Origin: JALZKA01 sp033856515
GTDB taxonomy: Bacteria; Actinomycetota; Thermoleophilia; Solirubrobacterales; 70-9
NCBI GenBank assembly: GCA_033856515.1
Contig: JAWVEY010000017.1
Coordinates: forward strand, 53,109 to 117,108
Direction of reading: 5' to 3'
DNA: 64,000 bases
Below, one piece after another: positions 25,921-34,217 of this stretch. Under the pieces are notes generated by a model. It saw only the letters and a list, made by a program, of their open reading frames with translations. It did not search any database and was not told where the DNA came from. Every line of letters begins with the position of its first letter. Position 1 is the first letter of the stretch. A program made the translations under genes and the position numbers.

Positions 25921-26345
25921 CCGTCCAAGTCGGGGTGACCGTCCGCCCCGGCACGACCGTCCAATAGGAAGAGCTCAGCGGCGCTGTCGGTATCGACGTG
26001 GATCTGGCTGAAGAAGGCTCTTACCCTCCGGCCAGTGCTGGCTTCCACGGCCTCGACGAACTGATTCTCGACCGCCTCCTGGAACGCATGCCGCGTAGCC
26101 TGGACCTGCGCTGAGTGCCCCGTTTCGATGAGGGTCTTCTCCCCCGGCGTGAAGATCTCCTGGAGGACGCAGAGGGCGTAGTCCTCATCCAGATAGGTCT
26201 TCGCCTTTGTCGGCCCACGGCCGTAAAGCTGGGCGTGCAGCCTGACTATGTCGCGCGAAATGCGAGAAGAGATCGCTCCAGCTTCGGCGCGAGAGGTAGC
26301 CGTAGTCGACTCTTTCGAGCCGTCTCGGCTTATTGAGTTGTCCAC
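25908..26345 (-). CDS. MpsC/DUF2294 family protein
   Basis: A protein of 145 residues from a GTG with CGGAG upstream. The core (ISSRISRDIVRLHAQLYGRGPTKAKTYLDEDYALCVLQEIFTPGEKTLIETG) matches the DUF2294 family, now described as MpsC of a Na+-translocating membrane-potential system in staphylococci; RVRAFFSQIHVDTDSAAELFLL is the second half. No TM segments are present and MpsA/MpsB-type partners are not adjacent. The C-terminal DGRAGADGHPDLDG repeat comes from a short GACCGTCC DNA repeat at its 3' end, which overlaps the acyl-CoA synthetase gene. Confidence 0.8.
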   Translation of the reverse strand: MDNSISRDGSKESTTATSRAEAGAISSRISRDIVRLHAQLYGRGPTKAKTYLDEDYALCVLQEIFTPGEKTLIETGHSAQVQATRHAFQEAVENQFVEAVEASTGRRVRAFFSQIHVDTDSAAELFLLDGRAGADGHPDLDGQPE

Positions 26346-26486
26346 GGGGGCTCCGTTCTCTGCCGCGTGCGGCGGACGAATTATCTGCTGGCGACGAACG
26401 TTTTGCGTTCCTTGCCGCCGAAGGAGCCGGCTTGGCTCGGCCTAACCGAGGATAGCTTGGCAATGGCCCCACGCTCTGATTTGACC

Positions 26487-26492
26487 TACAAT
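26487..26492 (+). promoter_or_regulatory. -10 box (TACAAT) of a leaderless promoter
   Basis: TACAAT (5 of 6 consensus) ends 7 nt before the ATG at 26500, placing the expected transcription start on the start codon. No Shine-Dalgarno is present. Confidence 0.52.
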
Positions 26493-26499
26493 CGAACTG

Positions 26500-27372
26500 A
26501 TGCGCAGGGCATTGCTTTTCACGGTTCTCGTGGCATGGGGGAGTTTCGCCATGCCTGCCCACGCCGGCTCGCAGGGCCCTACCAAGAGCCTTGGCAAGGC
26601 GAAGGGACTCGAATACCGCACCGCGATGTTTCCATCGGTTGCCAGCCAGGCCGGCGCGACCGTCACGTGCAAGGACGAGACATTCGCGCTGGGCGGCGGC
26701 GGGTTCATCGACGGGGCTGACGGCCTGTCGGAGCTCATCGGCAGTTCCCCGGCCGATTTGAACCCCGACGACTCGGCGAACGCCTGGCAGGCGCTGGGCA
26801 CCAGCACGACCGGAAGAGACGAGCAGACCTATGCGATCTGCGCCAAGGAGGCGCTGCCGTTTGAGCCCGGCTTCACCTCGTTCCCCGGAAGCCCGGGCAT
26901 TCAGACCCGGGAGGTCGGTTGCCCAAGTGGGCGGCTCGTCTCCGGCGGCATCTTCAATGACGACGGCAACCCTGTGAGAGTGCTGGAATCTACCCCGATC
27001 GACAACGGCTCCGACCCGGACTCCGCGCCGGACGACGGATGGCGACTGGTAGGCGAGAACACGGGCGGCTCGGTCTCGACGCCGATCATTTTCATCGCGT
27101 GTAGCGAAACCGCTCAGCTCACCTATGTCTCGAAGGACAAGAACATGCCTCAGGGCGCGCTCGGAAAGTCCATCGCCAAGTGCCCGAACCGTTACGCGGT
27201 TACGGGCGGCGGCTTCGAGGCGCAGGGCGTCGGGCCGGCAAGCGGGCTCAGCCCCTGGGACTCGAAGGACCGTAAGAAGGTCCCTGAGGACGGCTGGCAG
27301 GCGCGGGTCTATAACGCCTCAATCGACACGATCGAGGTCACCTCGACCGCGATCTGCTTGAAGAACCTCTAG
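26500..27372 (+). CDS. Secreted protein with three tandem Cys-GGG-Trp-Cys repeats
   Basis: A 290-residue protein with signal peptide MRRALLFTVLVAWGSFAMPAHAG. The mature part contains three copies of one unit: Cys, then a (G)GG(I/G)F core, then a GW/W-xx strand, then an (I/F)xxC ending. Copies begin at VTCKDETFALGGGGF, VGCPSGRLVSGGIF and AKCPNRYAVTGGGF and end at YAICAK, FIACSE and TAICLK. The six cysteines probably form one disulfide per repeat. The unit occurs in secreted actinobacterial proteins of unknown function. It is transcribed from a leaderless-type promoter and converges on the patatin gene. Confidence 0.8.
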   Translation: MRRALLFTVLVAWGSFAMPAHAGSQGPTKSLGKAKGLEYRTAMFPSVASQAGATVTCKDETFALGGGGFIDGADGLSELIGSSPADLNPDDSANAWQALGTSTTGRDEQTYAICAKEALPFEPGFTSFPGSPGIQTREVGCPSGRLVSGGIFNDDGNPVRVLESTPIDNGSDPDSAPDDGWRLVGENTGGSVSTPIIFIACSETAQLTYVSKDKNMPQGALGKSIAKCPNRYAVTGGGFEAQGVGPASGLSPWDSKDRKKVPEDGWQARVYNASIDTIEVTSTAICLKNL

Positions 27373-27381
27373 GGCGGACGA

Positions 27382-28680
27382 TCAGGCGTCGAGCGCTTCG
27401 TCGTCCTCGACAGGCTCCGGGACGGGCTTGGGCCCGGAGCGCATGAGGTTCGAAGTCGTCTGCTCGAGCACCCGCCGCCATCCGGCGCGGCTCTCGGCGG
27501 CACGCTCGACGTGGTCCATCGCGTGGCGCACGCGGCGCTTTGAGATCTCGATGCCGTGGCGCTGAGCGATGGCCCGGTAGCGGTCGTAGTCACGGGCGAG
27601 CTTGAGGGTGACCGATTCGAACCCGTGCTTGGCGATCTCGAGGCGGGCCTTGTAATCCAGGATCGAGGTGCCGAACATGAGCGCGTCGTCGAGCTCCGGC
27701 TCGATCAGGACGATGTCGACGCCTGGGTAGCGCTCCTCCCAGATCTCGACGGCGCGGTGGAGGCGATCGTGGGACATCATCCGGAAGACCTGGTTGCCGA
27801 TCCCGGCGATGCCCATGTCCGAGACGTGCTGGACCCGCGAGCCGGTGACCGTCGGAATCGTCTTGCCGAAGTCGTTCACGTAGGGAACGAGGGGGTTGAT
27901 CACCACGACGAACTTGGCGCCACGCTCGACCGCGACATCGATGTTGGTGGTCGAGAGGATCCCGCCGTCGATGAACTCGCGCCCCTTGATCTCGACGGGC
28001 TCGTAGATCATCGGGATCGCGCCTGAAGCTGCAACCGCCTTCGAGATCGGGACGTCGGCCCACTCGCCCTCGCCCATGATCACCCGCTCCGTAGTGTCGA
28101 GGTCGGTCGCGGTTAGATAAAGCTCCGAGGAGAGATGGCGGAAGTCGTCGGTTCGATCGGGGTCGGAGAGAACCTCGTGTACGTAGCGCTCGATCCCGGT
28201 TCCCTTGTAGAAGCCGGGCGGCAAGAGGCCGGCCAGGCCGGTCGCGAGGTCGACGACCGACGACTCCTTCTCGAACACCTCCTTCACGATCCCGGCGATC
28301 TTCAGCGGCAGCGTGAGCGAGCCGCGCACGAAGCCGGCGTAGTTGGGCCGCAGGAGCATCGAGAGGTCGATGTCGGGGATGGGCGAGCGGAGGTCCGCGT
28401 TGAGGACCCGCATCATCTCCTCGGGTGTGACGCCGTTCGCGGTGAGGCTTGCGATGAACGAGCCCGCGCTCGTGCCCACGTAGATGTCGAACTGGTTGAC
28501 GGTGTGGTTGACCGCCAGGAGATCCAGGGCGCGCAGGGCGCCGATCTCATAGACGCCGCCGGTGAAACCGCCGCCGCCGAGGACCAGCGCAGTCTTCGAT
28601 GCGTTCCGCTTGCCCCGTCTTGCCTTCTGTGCCCGCGACTGCGAGTTGCCCGACGTGTCGAGCTCGACGACCTTGCCCAT
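27382..28680 (-). CDS. Patatin-like phospholipase
   Basis: A 432-residue protein with the patatin oxyanion loop GGGGFTGGVYEIGALRAL (from residue 35), nucleophile elbow GTSAG (69-73, Ser71) and catalytic Asp motif FIDGGILS. Patatins hydrolyse acyl chains from phospholipids or neutral lipids using a Ser-Asp dyad. No signal peptide is seen; the N-terminus is basic. A GATAAT box 6 nt before the ATG and the lack of a Shine-Dalgarno indicate a leaderless mRNA. It is divergent from the PBP4-like gene, with 62 bp between starts. It may belong to the lipid-metabolism theme of the region. Confidence 0.92.
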   Translation of the reverse strand: MGKVVELDTSGNSQSRAQKARRGKRNASKTALVLGGGGFTGGVYEIGALRALDLLAVNHTVNQFDIYVGTSAGSFIASLTANGVTPEEMMRVLNADLRSPIPDIDLSMLLRPNYAGFVRGSLTLPLKIAGIVKEVFEKESSVVDLATGLAGLLPPGFYKGTGIERYVHEVLSDPDRTDDFRHLSSELYLTATDLDTTERVIMGEGEWADVPISKAVAASGAIPMIYEPVEIKGREFIDGGILSTTNIDVAVERGAKFVVVINPLVPYVNDFGKTIPTVTGSRVQHVSDMGIAGIGNQVFRMMSHDRLHRAVEIWEERYPGVDIVLIEPELDDALMFGTSILDYKARLEIAKHGFESVTLKLARDYDRYRAIAQRHGIEISKRRVRHAMDHVERAAESRAGWRRVLEQTTSNLMRSGPKPVPEPVEDDEALDA

Positions 28681-28686
28681 CGCGGG

Positions 28687-28692
28687 ATTATC
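28687..28692 (-). promoter_or_regulatory. -10 box (GATAAT) of a leaderless promoter
   Basis: On the minus strand GATAAT (5 of 6 consensus) ends 6 nt before the patatin ATG at 28680. Confidence 0.52.
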
Positions 28693-28730
28693 GCAGGATC
28701 ACCGGAACTTACGTTCGCTTTTACGCACGC

Positions 28731-28736
28731 TATCTT
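28731..28736 (+). promoter_or_regulatory. -10 box (TATCTT) of a leaderless promoter
   Basis: TATCTT ends 6 nt before the GTG at 28743 and decides that start. It is the partner of the minus-strand GATAAT box in the same 62-bp divergent gap. Confidence 0.48.
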
Positions 28737-28742
28737 CGAAGA

Positions 28743-30074
28743 GTGGCCAATTTGCGGGCTCTTGCAGGGACTCTCGCGACGGTGGCGCTGGTGGCTGCCG
28801 GCGGCGAAACCGCGTACTCGCAGGGGCTTCCGGAGGGGACCGCAACACCGGTCGCACGCGATGGAAGCGCGTTGGCGGCCAAGAAGGCCATCTCACGCGA
28901 CCGCCTGCGCCGGATCCTCGAGAACCAGATGGACTCCGTGGGAGGTGCCTCAGGCGCGTACGTCTACGACACCGACGCAAACTCGAACCGCCTTATCTAC
29001 TCGGACTCCGGCTCGAACGCGCGGATCCTGGCCTCGAACTCGAAGCTGTTCACGACCACCGCGTACCTCGAGAAGTTCGGCGGGAACGGCCGGCTCCAGA
29101 CGCGGGTCTTTGAGCGCGGCCAGCGGACCGGTGGCCGGGAGCGGACCCTGAAGGGCAGCCTCGTCCTCTTGGGCGACGGTGACCCGGCGCTTGCCGTCGC
29201 GGGCTTTGCCCAGGCCAGGAACCTGCCGGTGACGAGCCTCGGCCCTCTTGCGAAATCGGTGAAGAACGCGGGCATCCGGCGGGTCAAGGGCAAGGTCGTT
29301 GCCGACCCCACCATCTTCGACGGTTCGGGCTCGGTCCCGATGCCGGGCGTCACCCCCGATCCGGGGGACCTGCCGACCCTTTCCGGCCTTTCCTTCAACC
29401 GCGGCACCCAAGGCGGCGGCTATGCGCCGAGCCCGGCTCGCAACGCGGGCAGCAGCCTGATCGCGGAGCTCAAGGAACGGGGCGTTCGCGTGACGGGAGG
29501 GGTGAAGGTAGACGGGGTTCCGGATCGCGTTTTCGGGAGCGATCCGCTCGGCAGCGTGAGCTCGCCGGCCGCCAAGGCCCTCGCCAAGCAGACCAACACC
29601 CCGTCGGACAACTTCTACGCCGAGATGCTCTTGAAGAGGATTGGCTCCGGGCCGAACAAGCAGGGGACCACCGCTCGCGGCGCGAGCCGAACCGAATCGT
29701 TCGCAAGACAAGCGGGGAGCGGCGTGAACCTCGTGAACGGCTCTGGGCTGTCACGTTCGAACACCTCATCGCCCAAGAACGTCGCGGCGCTCTTGACGTT
29801 CATGCGCAGGGACGACTCCGAAAAGGGGGCCTTCTATGACTCGCTCCCGATCGCAGGGAAGACCGGCACGCTCTCAGGCCGGATGCGCAACACGGCGGCC
29901 GAGGGGAGCTGCCACGCGAAGACCGGAACGATCGACGGCGTCAGCGCGCTCTCGGGTTACTGCAGGGCGGGAGCCGGCCAGGTCGCGTTCTCGATCCTGA
30001 TGAACAACGTCTCGATCTCCGCGGCGCAGAAGGCCCAAGACGCGATGGCCGCAGCGATAGCCCGCTACCGCTAA
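28743..30074 (+). CDS. dacB: D-alanyl-D-alanine carboxypeptidase/endopeptidase, PBP4 (DacB, S13) family
   Basis: The 443-residue product starts at the GTG at 28743 (TATCTT box 6 nt upstream; it gives a signal sequence ANLRALAGTLATVALVAAGGETAYSQ). Penicillin-binding motifs: SNSK (Ser98-Lys101), PSDN as SxN, and GKTGTLSG as KTG. The S13 architecture has an inserted domain between the SxxK and SxN motifs (about 120-290), visible here with the GDGDPAL element. It trims D-Ala from peptidoglycan stem peptides or cleaves cross-links outside the membrane. A GGGGTCAGACCCC palindrome separates its stop from that of the convergent ligA. Confidence 0.93.
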   Translation: MANLRALAGTLATVALVAAGGETAYSQGLPEGTATPVARDGSALAAKKAISRDRLRRILENQMDSVGGASGAYVYDTDANSNRLIYSDSGSNARILASNSKLFTTTAYLEKFGGNGRLQTRVFERGQRTGGRERTLKGSLVLLGDGDPALAVAGFAQARNLPVTSLGPLAKSVKNAGIRRVKGKVVADPTIFDGSGSVPMPGVTPDPGDLPTLSGLSFNRGTQGGGYAPSPARNAGSSLIAELKERGVRVTGGVKVDGVPDRVFGSDPLGSVSSPAAKALAKQTNTPSDNFYAEMLLKRIGSGPNKQGTTARGASRTESFARQAGSGVNLVNGSGLSRSNTSSPKNVAALLTFMRRDDSEKGAFYDSLPIAGKTGTLSGRMRNTAAEGSCHAKTGTIDGVSALSGYCRAGAGQVAFSILMNNVSISAAQKAQDAMAAAIARYR

Positions 30075-30082
30075 CCCGAACC

Positions 30083-30105
30083 CATGGGGGGTCAGACCCC
30101 TCATG
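30083..30105. repeat. Palindromic repeat around GGGGTCAGACCCC (catg-flanked)
   Basis: A near-perfect 23-bp palindrome CATG...CATG with core GGGGTCAGACCCC at 30088-30100 lies in the 36-bp gap between the convergent stops of dacB and ligA. The same 13-bp core recurs at 41978, 42026 and 47352, with a one-base variant at 47301. In this place it could act as a bidirectional, U-less terminator; it is also the kind of short palindrome that is dispersed in many bacterial genomes. Confidence 0.75.
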
Positions 30106-30110
30106 AAACG

Positions 30111-32123
30111 CTACGTCGCGAGTAGCGCCTCGAGCGCGGCCTCGTCGATCACTTCGACGCCCAGGTCCTCGGCCTTCGCGAGCTTCGATCCTGGGCTGTC
30201 GCCGGCGACCACGTAGTCGGTCTTCTTGGAGACGGAGCCGGTGACCTTTCCGCCGGCGCGCTTGATCCGCGCCGAGGCCTCGTCACGCGAGAGGTTGGGC
30301 AGCGTTCCGGTGATCACGAAGGTCTTGCCGTCGAGCGGGCCTCCCTGAGCGCGGCGCTCGGACTCATCCAGCTCGAAGCGGAGGCCGCGCTCGCGCAGCC
30401 GGTCGATCAGGTCGCGAGTCGCCTCCTCCGAGAGCTCTTCGGCGATCTGGCTGGCCGTGATCGGCCCGACCCCCTCCACCTCCTCGATCGCCTCCGGGTC
30501 GGCGGCGAGCAGCGCGTCGATGGTCCCGAAGTGCTCGGCCAGCGCCTGAGCGGTTACGTAGCCGATTCCCGGCAATCCGAGCGCGAACAGGACGATCGAG
30601 TAGGGCTGTTTCTTCGACTCGTCGATCGCGGCCTTGAGGTTCCGGGCGGAGATCTCGCCGAACCCCTCCAGGCCCTGGAGGTCGTCCTCGGTGACGTCGT
30701 AGACGTCGGCCTGGTCTTTGATCAGGCCTTCCTCGAGGAAGCGATAGGAGAGCTTTTCGCCGAAGCCTTCGATGTCCATGACGGCGGTGAAGTGCTTGAT
30801 CCGCTGGAAGGTCTGGCCAGGGCATCCGCGGCGGTTCGGGCAAATGGTGAAGACGGAGTCCTCCGGCTTCACAGTCGGCGTGTCGCAGCGAGGGCACTTC
30901 TTCGGCGGTTTAGCCTTCCGGAGGCGCTTGCCCTCGCGGCGCTGGATGAGTGGCGCGATCACCTGTGGGATGACGTCGCCCGCCCTGGTCACGACCACGA
31001 CGTCGCCCTCGCGGACGTCCTTGCGCGCCAGGTCCTCCTCGTTGTGGAGGGTCGCCTGGCTGACGGTCACGCCCCCGACCTGGACCGGCTCGAGCTGCGC
31101 GAACGGGATCAGGTTGCCGACCCGCCCCACGTTCCACACCACGTGGCGGAGCACGGTCGTGGCGGTGATCGGCGGGAACTTCCAGGCGATCGCCCAGCGG
31201 GGCTCGCGGCCGACCACGCCGAGCTCGCGCCACAGCGCACGCTCGTTCACCTTCACGACCACACCGTCGATCTCGTAATCCAGCCCTTCGCGACGCTCCT
31301 CCCACCACTTGCACTTGGTGACGACGGAGTCGATGCCCTGGTGGAGCTCGATCTCGTCTTCGACGGCGAACCCGCGCTCTCTCAGCCACTCGATCTCGTC
31401 GTGATGGGTCTCGTGGTCGACTGAGCGCGCCCCGATCCCGTAGCACCACATCGCGAGCGGGCGGGAGGCGGCGATCTTTGGGTCGAGCTGGCGGATGGTG
31501 CCCGCGGCGGCGTTACGCGGGTTGGCGAAGGTGGACTCCCCCGCCTCCGCCCGCTCTGAGTTCATCTTGATGAAGCCGGAGCGCGGATAGTAGATCTCGC
31601 CCCGGACCTCGATCATCTCGGGCGCGTCAGGGATCTCCTTGGGGATGTCTCCGATCGTCATCAGGTTGTGGGTCACGTCCTCGCCGACCCGCCCGTCGCC
31701 GCGGGTCGCGCCGCGGACGAACTTGCCGTTCTCGTAGATGAGCGAGATGGCGAGGCCGTCGATCTTCGGCTCGGTGACGTACGAGGTCTCGGCGGCGGTG
31801 ATGTCGAAGCGCTTGAGGAGGTTCGCAATGCGGTTCTCCCAGGCGCGCATGTCCTCCTCAGAGCGGGCGTTGGCGAGCGAGAGCATCGGCTCGGGGTGCT
31901 CGACCTCCTCGAAGCGCGAGAGAGGCGTGCTGCCGACGCGCTGGGTCGGCGACTCGGGCGTCTGGAGCTCCGGATGTTCGGCCTCGAGCGCGCGAAGCTC
32001 ATTGATCAGGTCGTCGTACTCGTCGTCCCCGATCTCGGGATCGTCCTTGTCGTAGTAGAGCTCGTTGTGGTACTCCAGAATGCTCCTGAGCTCGTCTGCG
32101 CGTGCGGATGGATCGTCGCTCAT
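30111..32123 (-). CDS. ligA: NAD-dependent DNA ligase
   Basis: A protein of 670 residues from the ATG at 32123, which overlaps the surE stop (ATGA); a longer frame is rejected. Domain order: Ia (HNELYYDKDDPEIGDDEYD), adenylation domain with the lysine motif EPKIDGLA (Lys120), OB fold, four-Cys zinc finger (CPRCDTP...CPNRRGCPG), helix-hairpin-helix repeats (GIGYVTAQALAEHFG, EGVGPITASQIAEEL) and a C-terminal BRCT domain (GKTFVITGTLPNLSRDEA). It seals nicks in replication and repair using NAD+. Length and order are standard. It is coupled to surE. Confidence 0.97.
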   Translation of the reverse strand: MSDDPSARADELRSILEYHNELYYDKDDPEIGDDEYDDLINELRALEAEHPELQTPESPTQRVGSTPLSRFEEVEHPEPMLSLANARSEEDMRAWENRIANLLKRFDITAAETSYVTEPKIDGLAISLIYENGKFVRGATRGDGRVGEDVTHNLMTIGDIPKEIPDAPEMIEVRGEIYYPRSGFIKMNSERAEAGESTFANPRNAAAGTIRQLDPKIAASRPLAMWCYGIGARSVDHETHHDEIEWLRERGFAVEDEIELHQGIDSVVTKCKWWEERREGLDYEIDGVVVKVNERALWRELGVVGREPRWAIAWKFPPITATTVLRHVVWNVGRVGNLIPFAQLEPVQVGGVTVSQATLHNEEDLARKDVREGDVVVVTRAGDVIPQVIAPLIQRREGKRLRKAKPPKKCPRCDTPTVKPEDSVFTICPNRRGCPGQTFQRIKHFTAVMDIEGFGEKLSYRFLEEGLIKDQADVYDVTEDDLQGLEGFGEISARNLKAAIDESKKQPYSIVLFALGLPGIGYVTAQALAEHFGTIDALLAADPEAIEEVEGVGPITASQIAEELSEEATRDLIDRLRERGLRFELDESERRAQGGPLDGKTFVITGTLPNLSRDEASARIKRAGGKVTGSVSKKTDYVVAGDSPGSKLAKAEDLGVEVIDEAALEALLAT

Positions 32124-32941
32124 GCCGGTGGGATGGCCTTCGTCGCGGCGGTCAAGAGGTCGTCTGGATTCCAAGCGCCGAGCCCGTCGAGGCCGTCGTG
32201 GTGGGTCAGGTCGAAGTGGATCGGGGTCAGCGCGACCTTGCCGCGCGCGAGCGCCGCCAGATCGGTGCCCGGCTCGTCCTCGAACGACGGCTCGAAGCCG
32301 TAGATCCGGTAGCGGCGCCGGCCCTCGGAGTCCTCTTCGACGAGCTTCAACTCGTCGTTGTAGAGGCGCTTGCCGAGCTTCGTGATCTCGACCCCCTGCG
32401 GCTCGCCCGCGGGCACGTTCACGTTCAGGAGGGTGCCCTCGGGCATGGGCTCCTCACTGATCTTTTCGACGAGTCGCGCGGCGAGCGAAGCGGCGAAGCT
32501 GAAATCGAAGGTGCGACCCGGCATGAAGCCCATCTCACCCTTGGACGACTGCAGGGAGATGGCAATGGCGGGGACTCCCAGGATGATCCCCTCGAAGGCC
32601 GCCGCCACGGTGCCCGAGTAGGTCACGTCGTCTCCGAGGTTGGAGCCGTGGTTGATCCCGGAAACGATTAGGTCTGGTCGCTCACCAAGGAGGCCCAGCT
32701 CGGCAAAGCGAACGCAGTCGACCGGAGTCCCCTCAGTCGCAAAGCCGCGGTCTCCATCGTCGAACTCGACCTCTTCGACCCAGAGCGGCGAGCGGGTCGT
32801 GATGCTGCGCGCGGTCGCGGAGCGGTTCGAGTCCGGGGCGACCACATGGACCTCGACGTCGTCGAGCTCGCGCAGGGACCTGCGAAGCGCCTGGATGCCC
32901 TCGGCATGGATCCCATCGTCGTTGGTGACCAGAACGCGCAT
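32120..32941 (-). CDS. surE: 5'-nucleotidase SurE
   Basis: A protein of 273 residues with the SurE metal site LVTNDDGIHAEGI (Asp8/Asp9), APDSNRSA, and the GINHGSNLGDDVTYSGTVAAAFEG signature. It dephosphorylates nucleoside monophosphates in the cytoplasm as a stationary-phase housekeeping enzyme. The C-terminal ~50 residues (ARGKVALTPIHFDLTHHDGLDGL) are a common SurE ending. A TAGACT box lies 8 nt before the ATG, suggesting its own promoter, and its stop overlaps the ligA start. Confidence 0.96.
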   Translation of the reverse strand: MRVLVTNDDGIHAEGIQALRRSLRELDDVEVHVVAPDSNRSATARSITTRSPLWVEEVEFDDGDRGFATEGTPVDCVRFAELGLLGERPDLIVSGINHGSNLGDDVTYSGTVAAAFEGIILGVPAIAISLQSSKGEMGFMPGRTFDFSFAASLAARLVEKISEEPMPEGTLLNVNVPAGEPQGVEITKLGKRLYNDELKLVEEDSEGRRRYRIYGFEPSFEDEPGTDLAALARGKVALTPIHFDLTHHDGLDGLGAWNPDDLLTAATKAIPPA

Positions 32942-33001
32942 CGGCTTCCAGTCTATGAACGAGAGGTCGCCGTCTCGCCCCGATCGAGGCGCTCCCTGGT
33001 G

Positions 33002-33286
33002 TTAGGCGGCGGGTGCGTCCAGGCTGCCGTTTCGAACGCGCTCGGCCATGTCGGAGGACTCTTCGCGGTAGACCTCGCCCGAAGGCAGCTCGAGCACGGG
33101 CAGGAGCTTCTGGCCGGAGATCTCGATCACGTGGGCGCGAGCCTTTTCCGACTTGGTCCAGCCGTGCTTGACGACCTCGTAGGGGATGTCCTTCTCCTCG
33201 AGGGCTTTCTGGACCTTGTAGCACGCGTCCATCTCGGTGTGGAGGAAGGTGTAGGAGCAGCGGTGGAGCTTCACGGGTTCTGGCAT
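33002..33286 (-). CDS. Stand-alone GST N-terminal / glutaredoxin-like domain protein
   Basis: A 94-residue protein with a thioredoxin fold of the glutathione-S-transferase N-terminal type: strand VKLHRCSYTF, helix DACYKVQKALEE, strand PYEVVKHGW, cis-Pro motif KLLPVLELPSGEVYREESSDMAERV. There is no CxxC; the cysteines are at about residues 10 and 22. A lone GST_N domain cannot form a complete GST, so it may be a small binding or regulatory protein. It begins 9 nt after the truA stop and is probably in the same transcript. Confidence 0.78.
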   Translation of the reverse strand: MPEPVKLHRCSYTFLHTEMDACYKVQKALEEKDIPYEVVKHGWTKSEKARAHVIEISGQKLLPVLELPSGEVYREESSDMAERVRNGSLDAPAA

Positions 33287-33295
33287 GCGGGGAAC

Positions 33296-34072
33296 CTACT
33301 CAAACGCCTCTCCGTGCTCGAAGGCCGGTCCGTCTCCGTAGGTGACGCCCACGAGGTACAGGCCGTGCGGAGGCGCGGTGTCCCCAGCGCGCTCGCGAGG
33401 CGCGCGCTCTAGGAGCGAGGCGAAGTCCTCGACCGAGCGCTTGCCGGCGCCTACCTCGAGCATCGTGCCGACGAGCACGCGGATCATGCTGCGCATGAAG
33501 GCGTCGGCAGTGATGTCGAAGACCAGCACGGCCTCACATTCATCCTCCCACGCCGCGGAGATCACCCGGCGCTCGAACCGCACATGTTCGGTCTGCGTGG
33601 GTGTGAACGCGGTGAAGTCATGCTCGCCGGCGATCGCCGCTGCGCACTCGTCCAACGCAGCATGGTCGAGTGGATACGGCCACCACAGCGCCCGCCCGTC
33701 CTCGAACGGCGTGCGTTGCTCGGTCGTGAGGATGCGATAGCGGTAACGCCGGGAAACGGCCCAGCGGCGCGCGTCGAAGCCCTCGGGAGCCTCCTCGCAC
33801 GCGAGGACCGAGACGTCGCGCGGCAGCACGGCGTTGATCCGGGACGCGAAGCGGTCGGGCGCCTCGCGATCGAGCTCGAAGCTCGCCACCTGGCTGAGAG
33901 CGTGTACTCCCGCGTCCGTCCGGCCGGCGACGGTCAGCTCGACCGGAGTCCCGCTGAGGATCTGGGCCACACCCTCTTCGAGCACCTGTTGGACCGTCCG
34001 GAGCCCGGGTTGCCGGGACCAGCCGGAAAAGCCGGTCCCCTCATAGGCGATTGTCAGCTTGAACGAAGCCAT
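33296..34072 (-). CDS. truA: tRNA pseudouridine synthase A
   Basis: A protein of 258 residues with the TruA catalytic motif AGRTDAGVHALSQVASF (Asp53), a YEGTGFSGWSRQPG start, RRYRYRI and the C-terminal FMRSMIRVLVGTMLEVG. It isomerises U38-U40 in tRNA anticodon arms. A GAGGA Shine-Dalgarno precedes the ATG. It follows the rpoA-rplQ block, as in many bacteria, but is separated from rplQ by a 145-bp gap filled by a long inverted repeat. Confidence 0.97.
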   Translation of the reverse strand: MASFKLTIAYEGTGFSGWSRQPGLRTVQQVLEEGVAQILSGTPVELTVAGRTDAGVHALSQVASFELDREAPDRFASRINAVLPRDVSVLACEEAPEGFDARRWAVSRRYRYRILTTEQRTPFEDGRALWWPYPLDHAALDECAAAIAGEHDFTAFTPTQTEHVRFERRVISAAWEDECEAVLVFDITADAFMRSMIRVLVGTMLEVGAGKRSVEDFASLLERAPRERAGDTAPPHGLYLVGVTYGDGPAFEHGEAFE

Positions 34073-34092
34073 TCCTCGTCCCTAGTCAACTA

Positions 34093-34203
34093 GGCGCGGC
34101 AGCCGGTCTTGCCACGCAAGTGACTAGCCAGGACATGGATGTCCGGATGGCGGGCGGGTTTGGATGCCCGCGTCACTTGCGGGGCAAGGCCGGTTGTCGT
34201 GCC
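34093..34203 (+). ncRNA. Candidate structured RNA: 32-nt inverted-repeat stem with two internal hairpins
   Basis: Arms 34093-34124 and 34172-34203 pair over 32 positions with 27 Watson-Crick pairs, 4 G-U pairs and one A-G mismatch when read as plus-strand RNA. Read as minus-strand RNA the four G-U pairs become A-C mismatches. The 47-nt centre holds two hairpins (GGACAT/ATGTCC at 34131-34144 and GCGGGC/GCCCGC at 34150-34171), giving a three-way junction. No T-run follows. It fills the truA-rplQ gap, antisense to those genes. It may be an RNA gene or a MITE-like element. Confidence 0.5.
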
Positions 34204-34217
34204 CGAGCAACCCCGCG

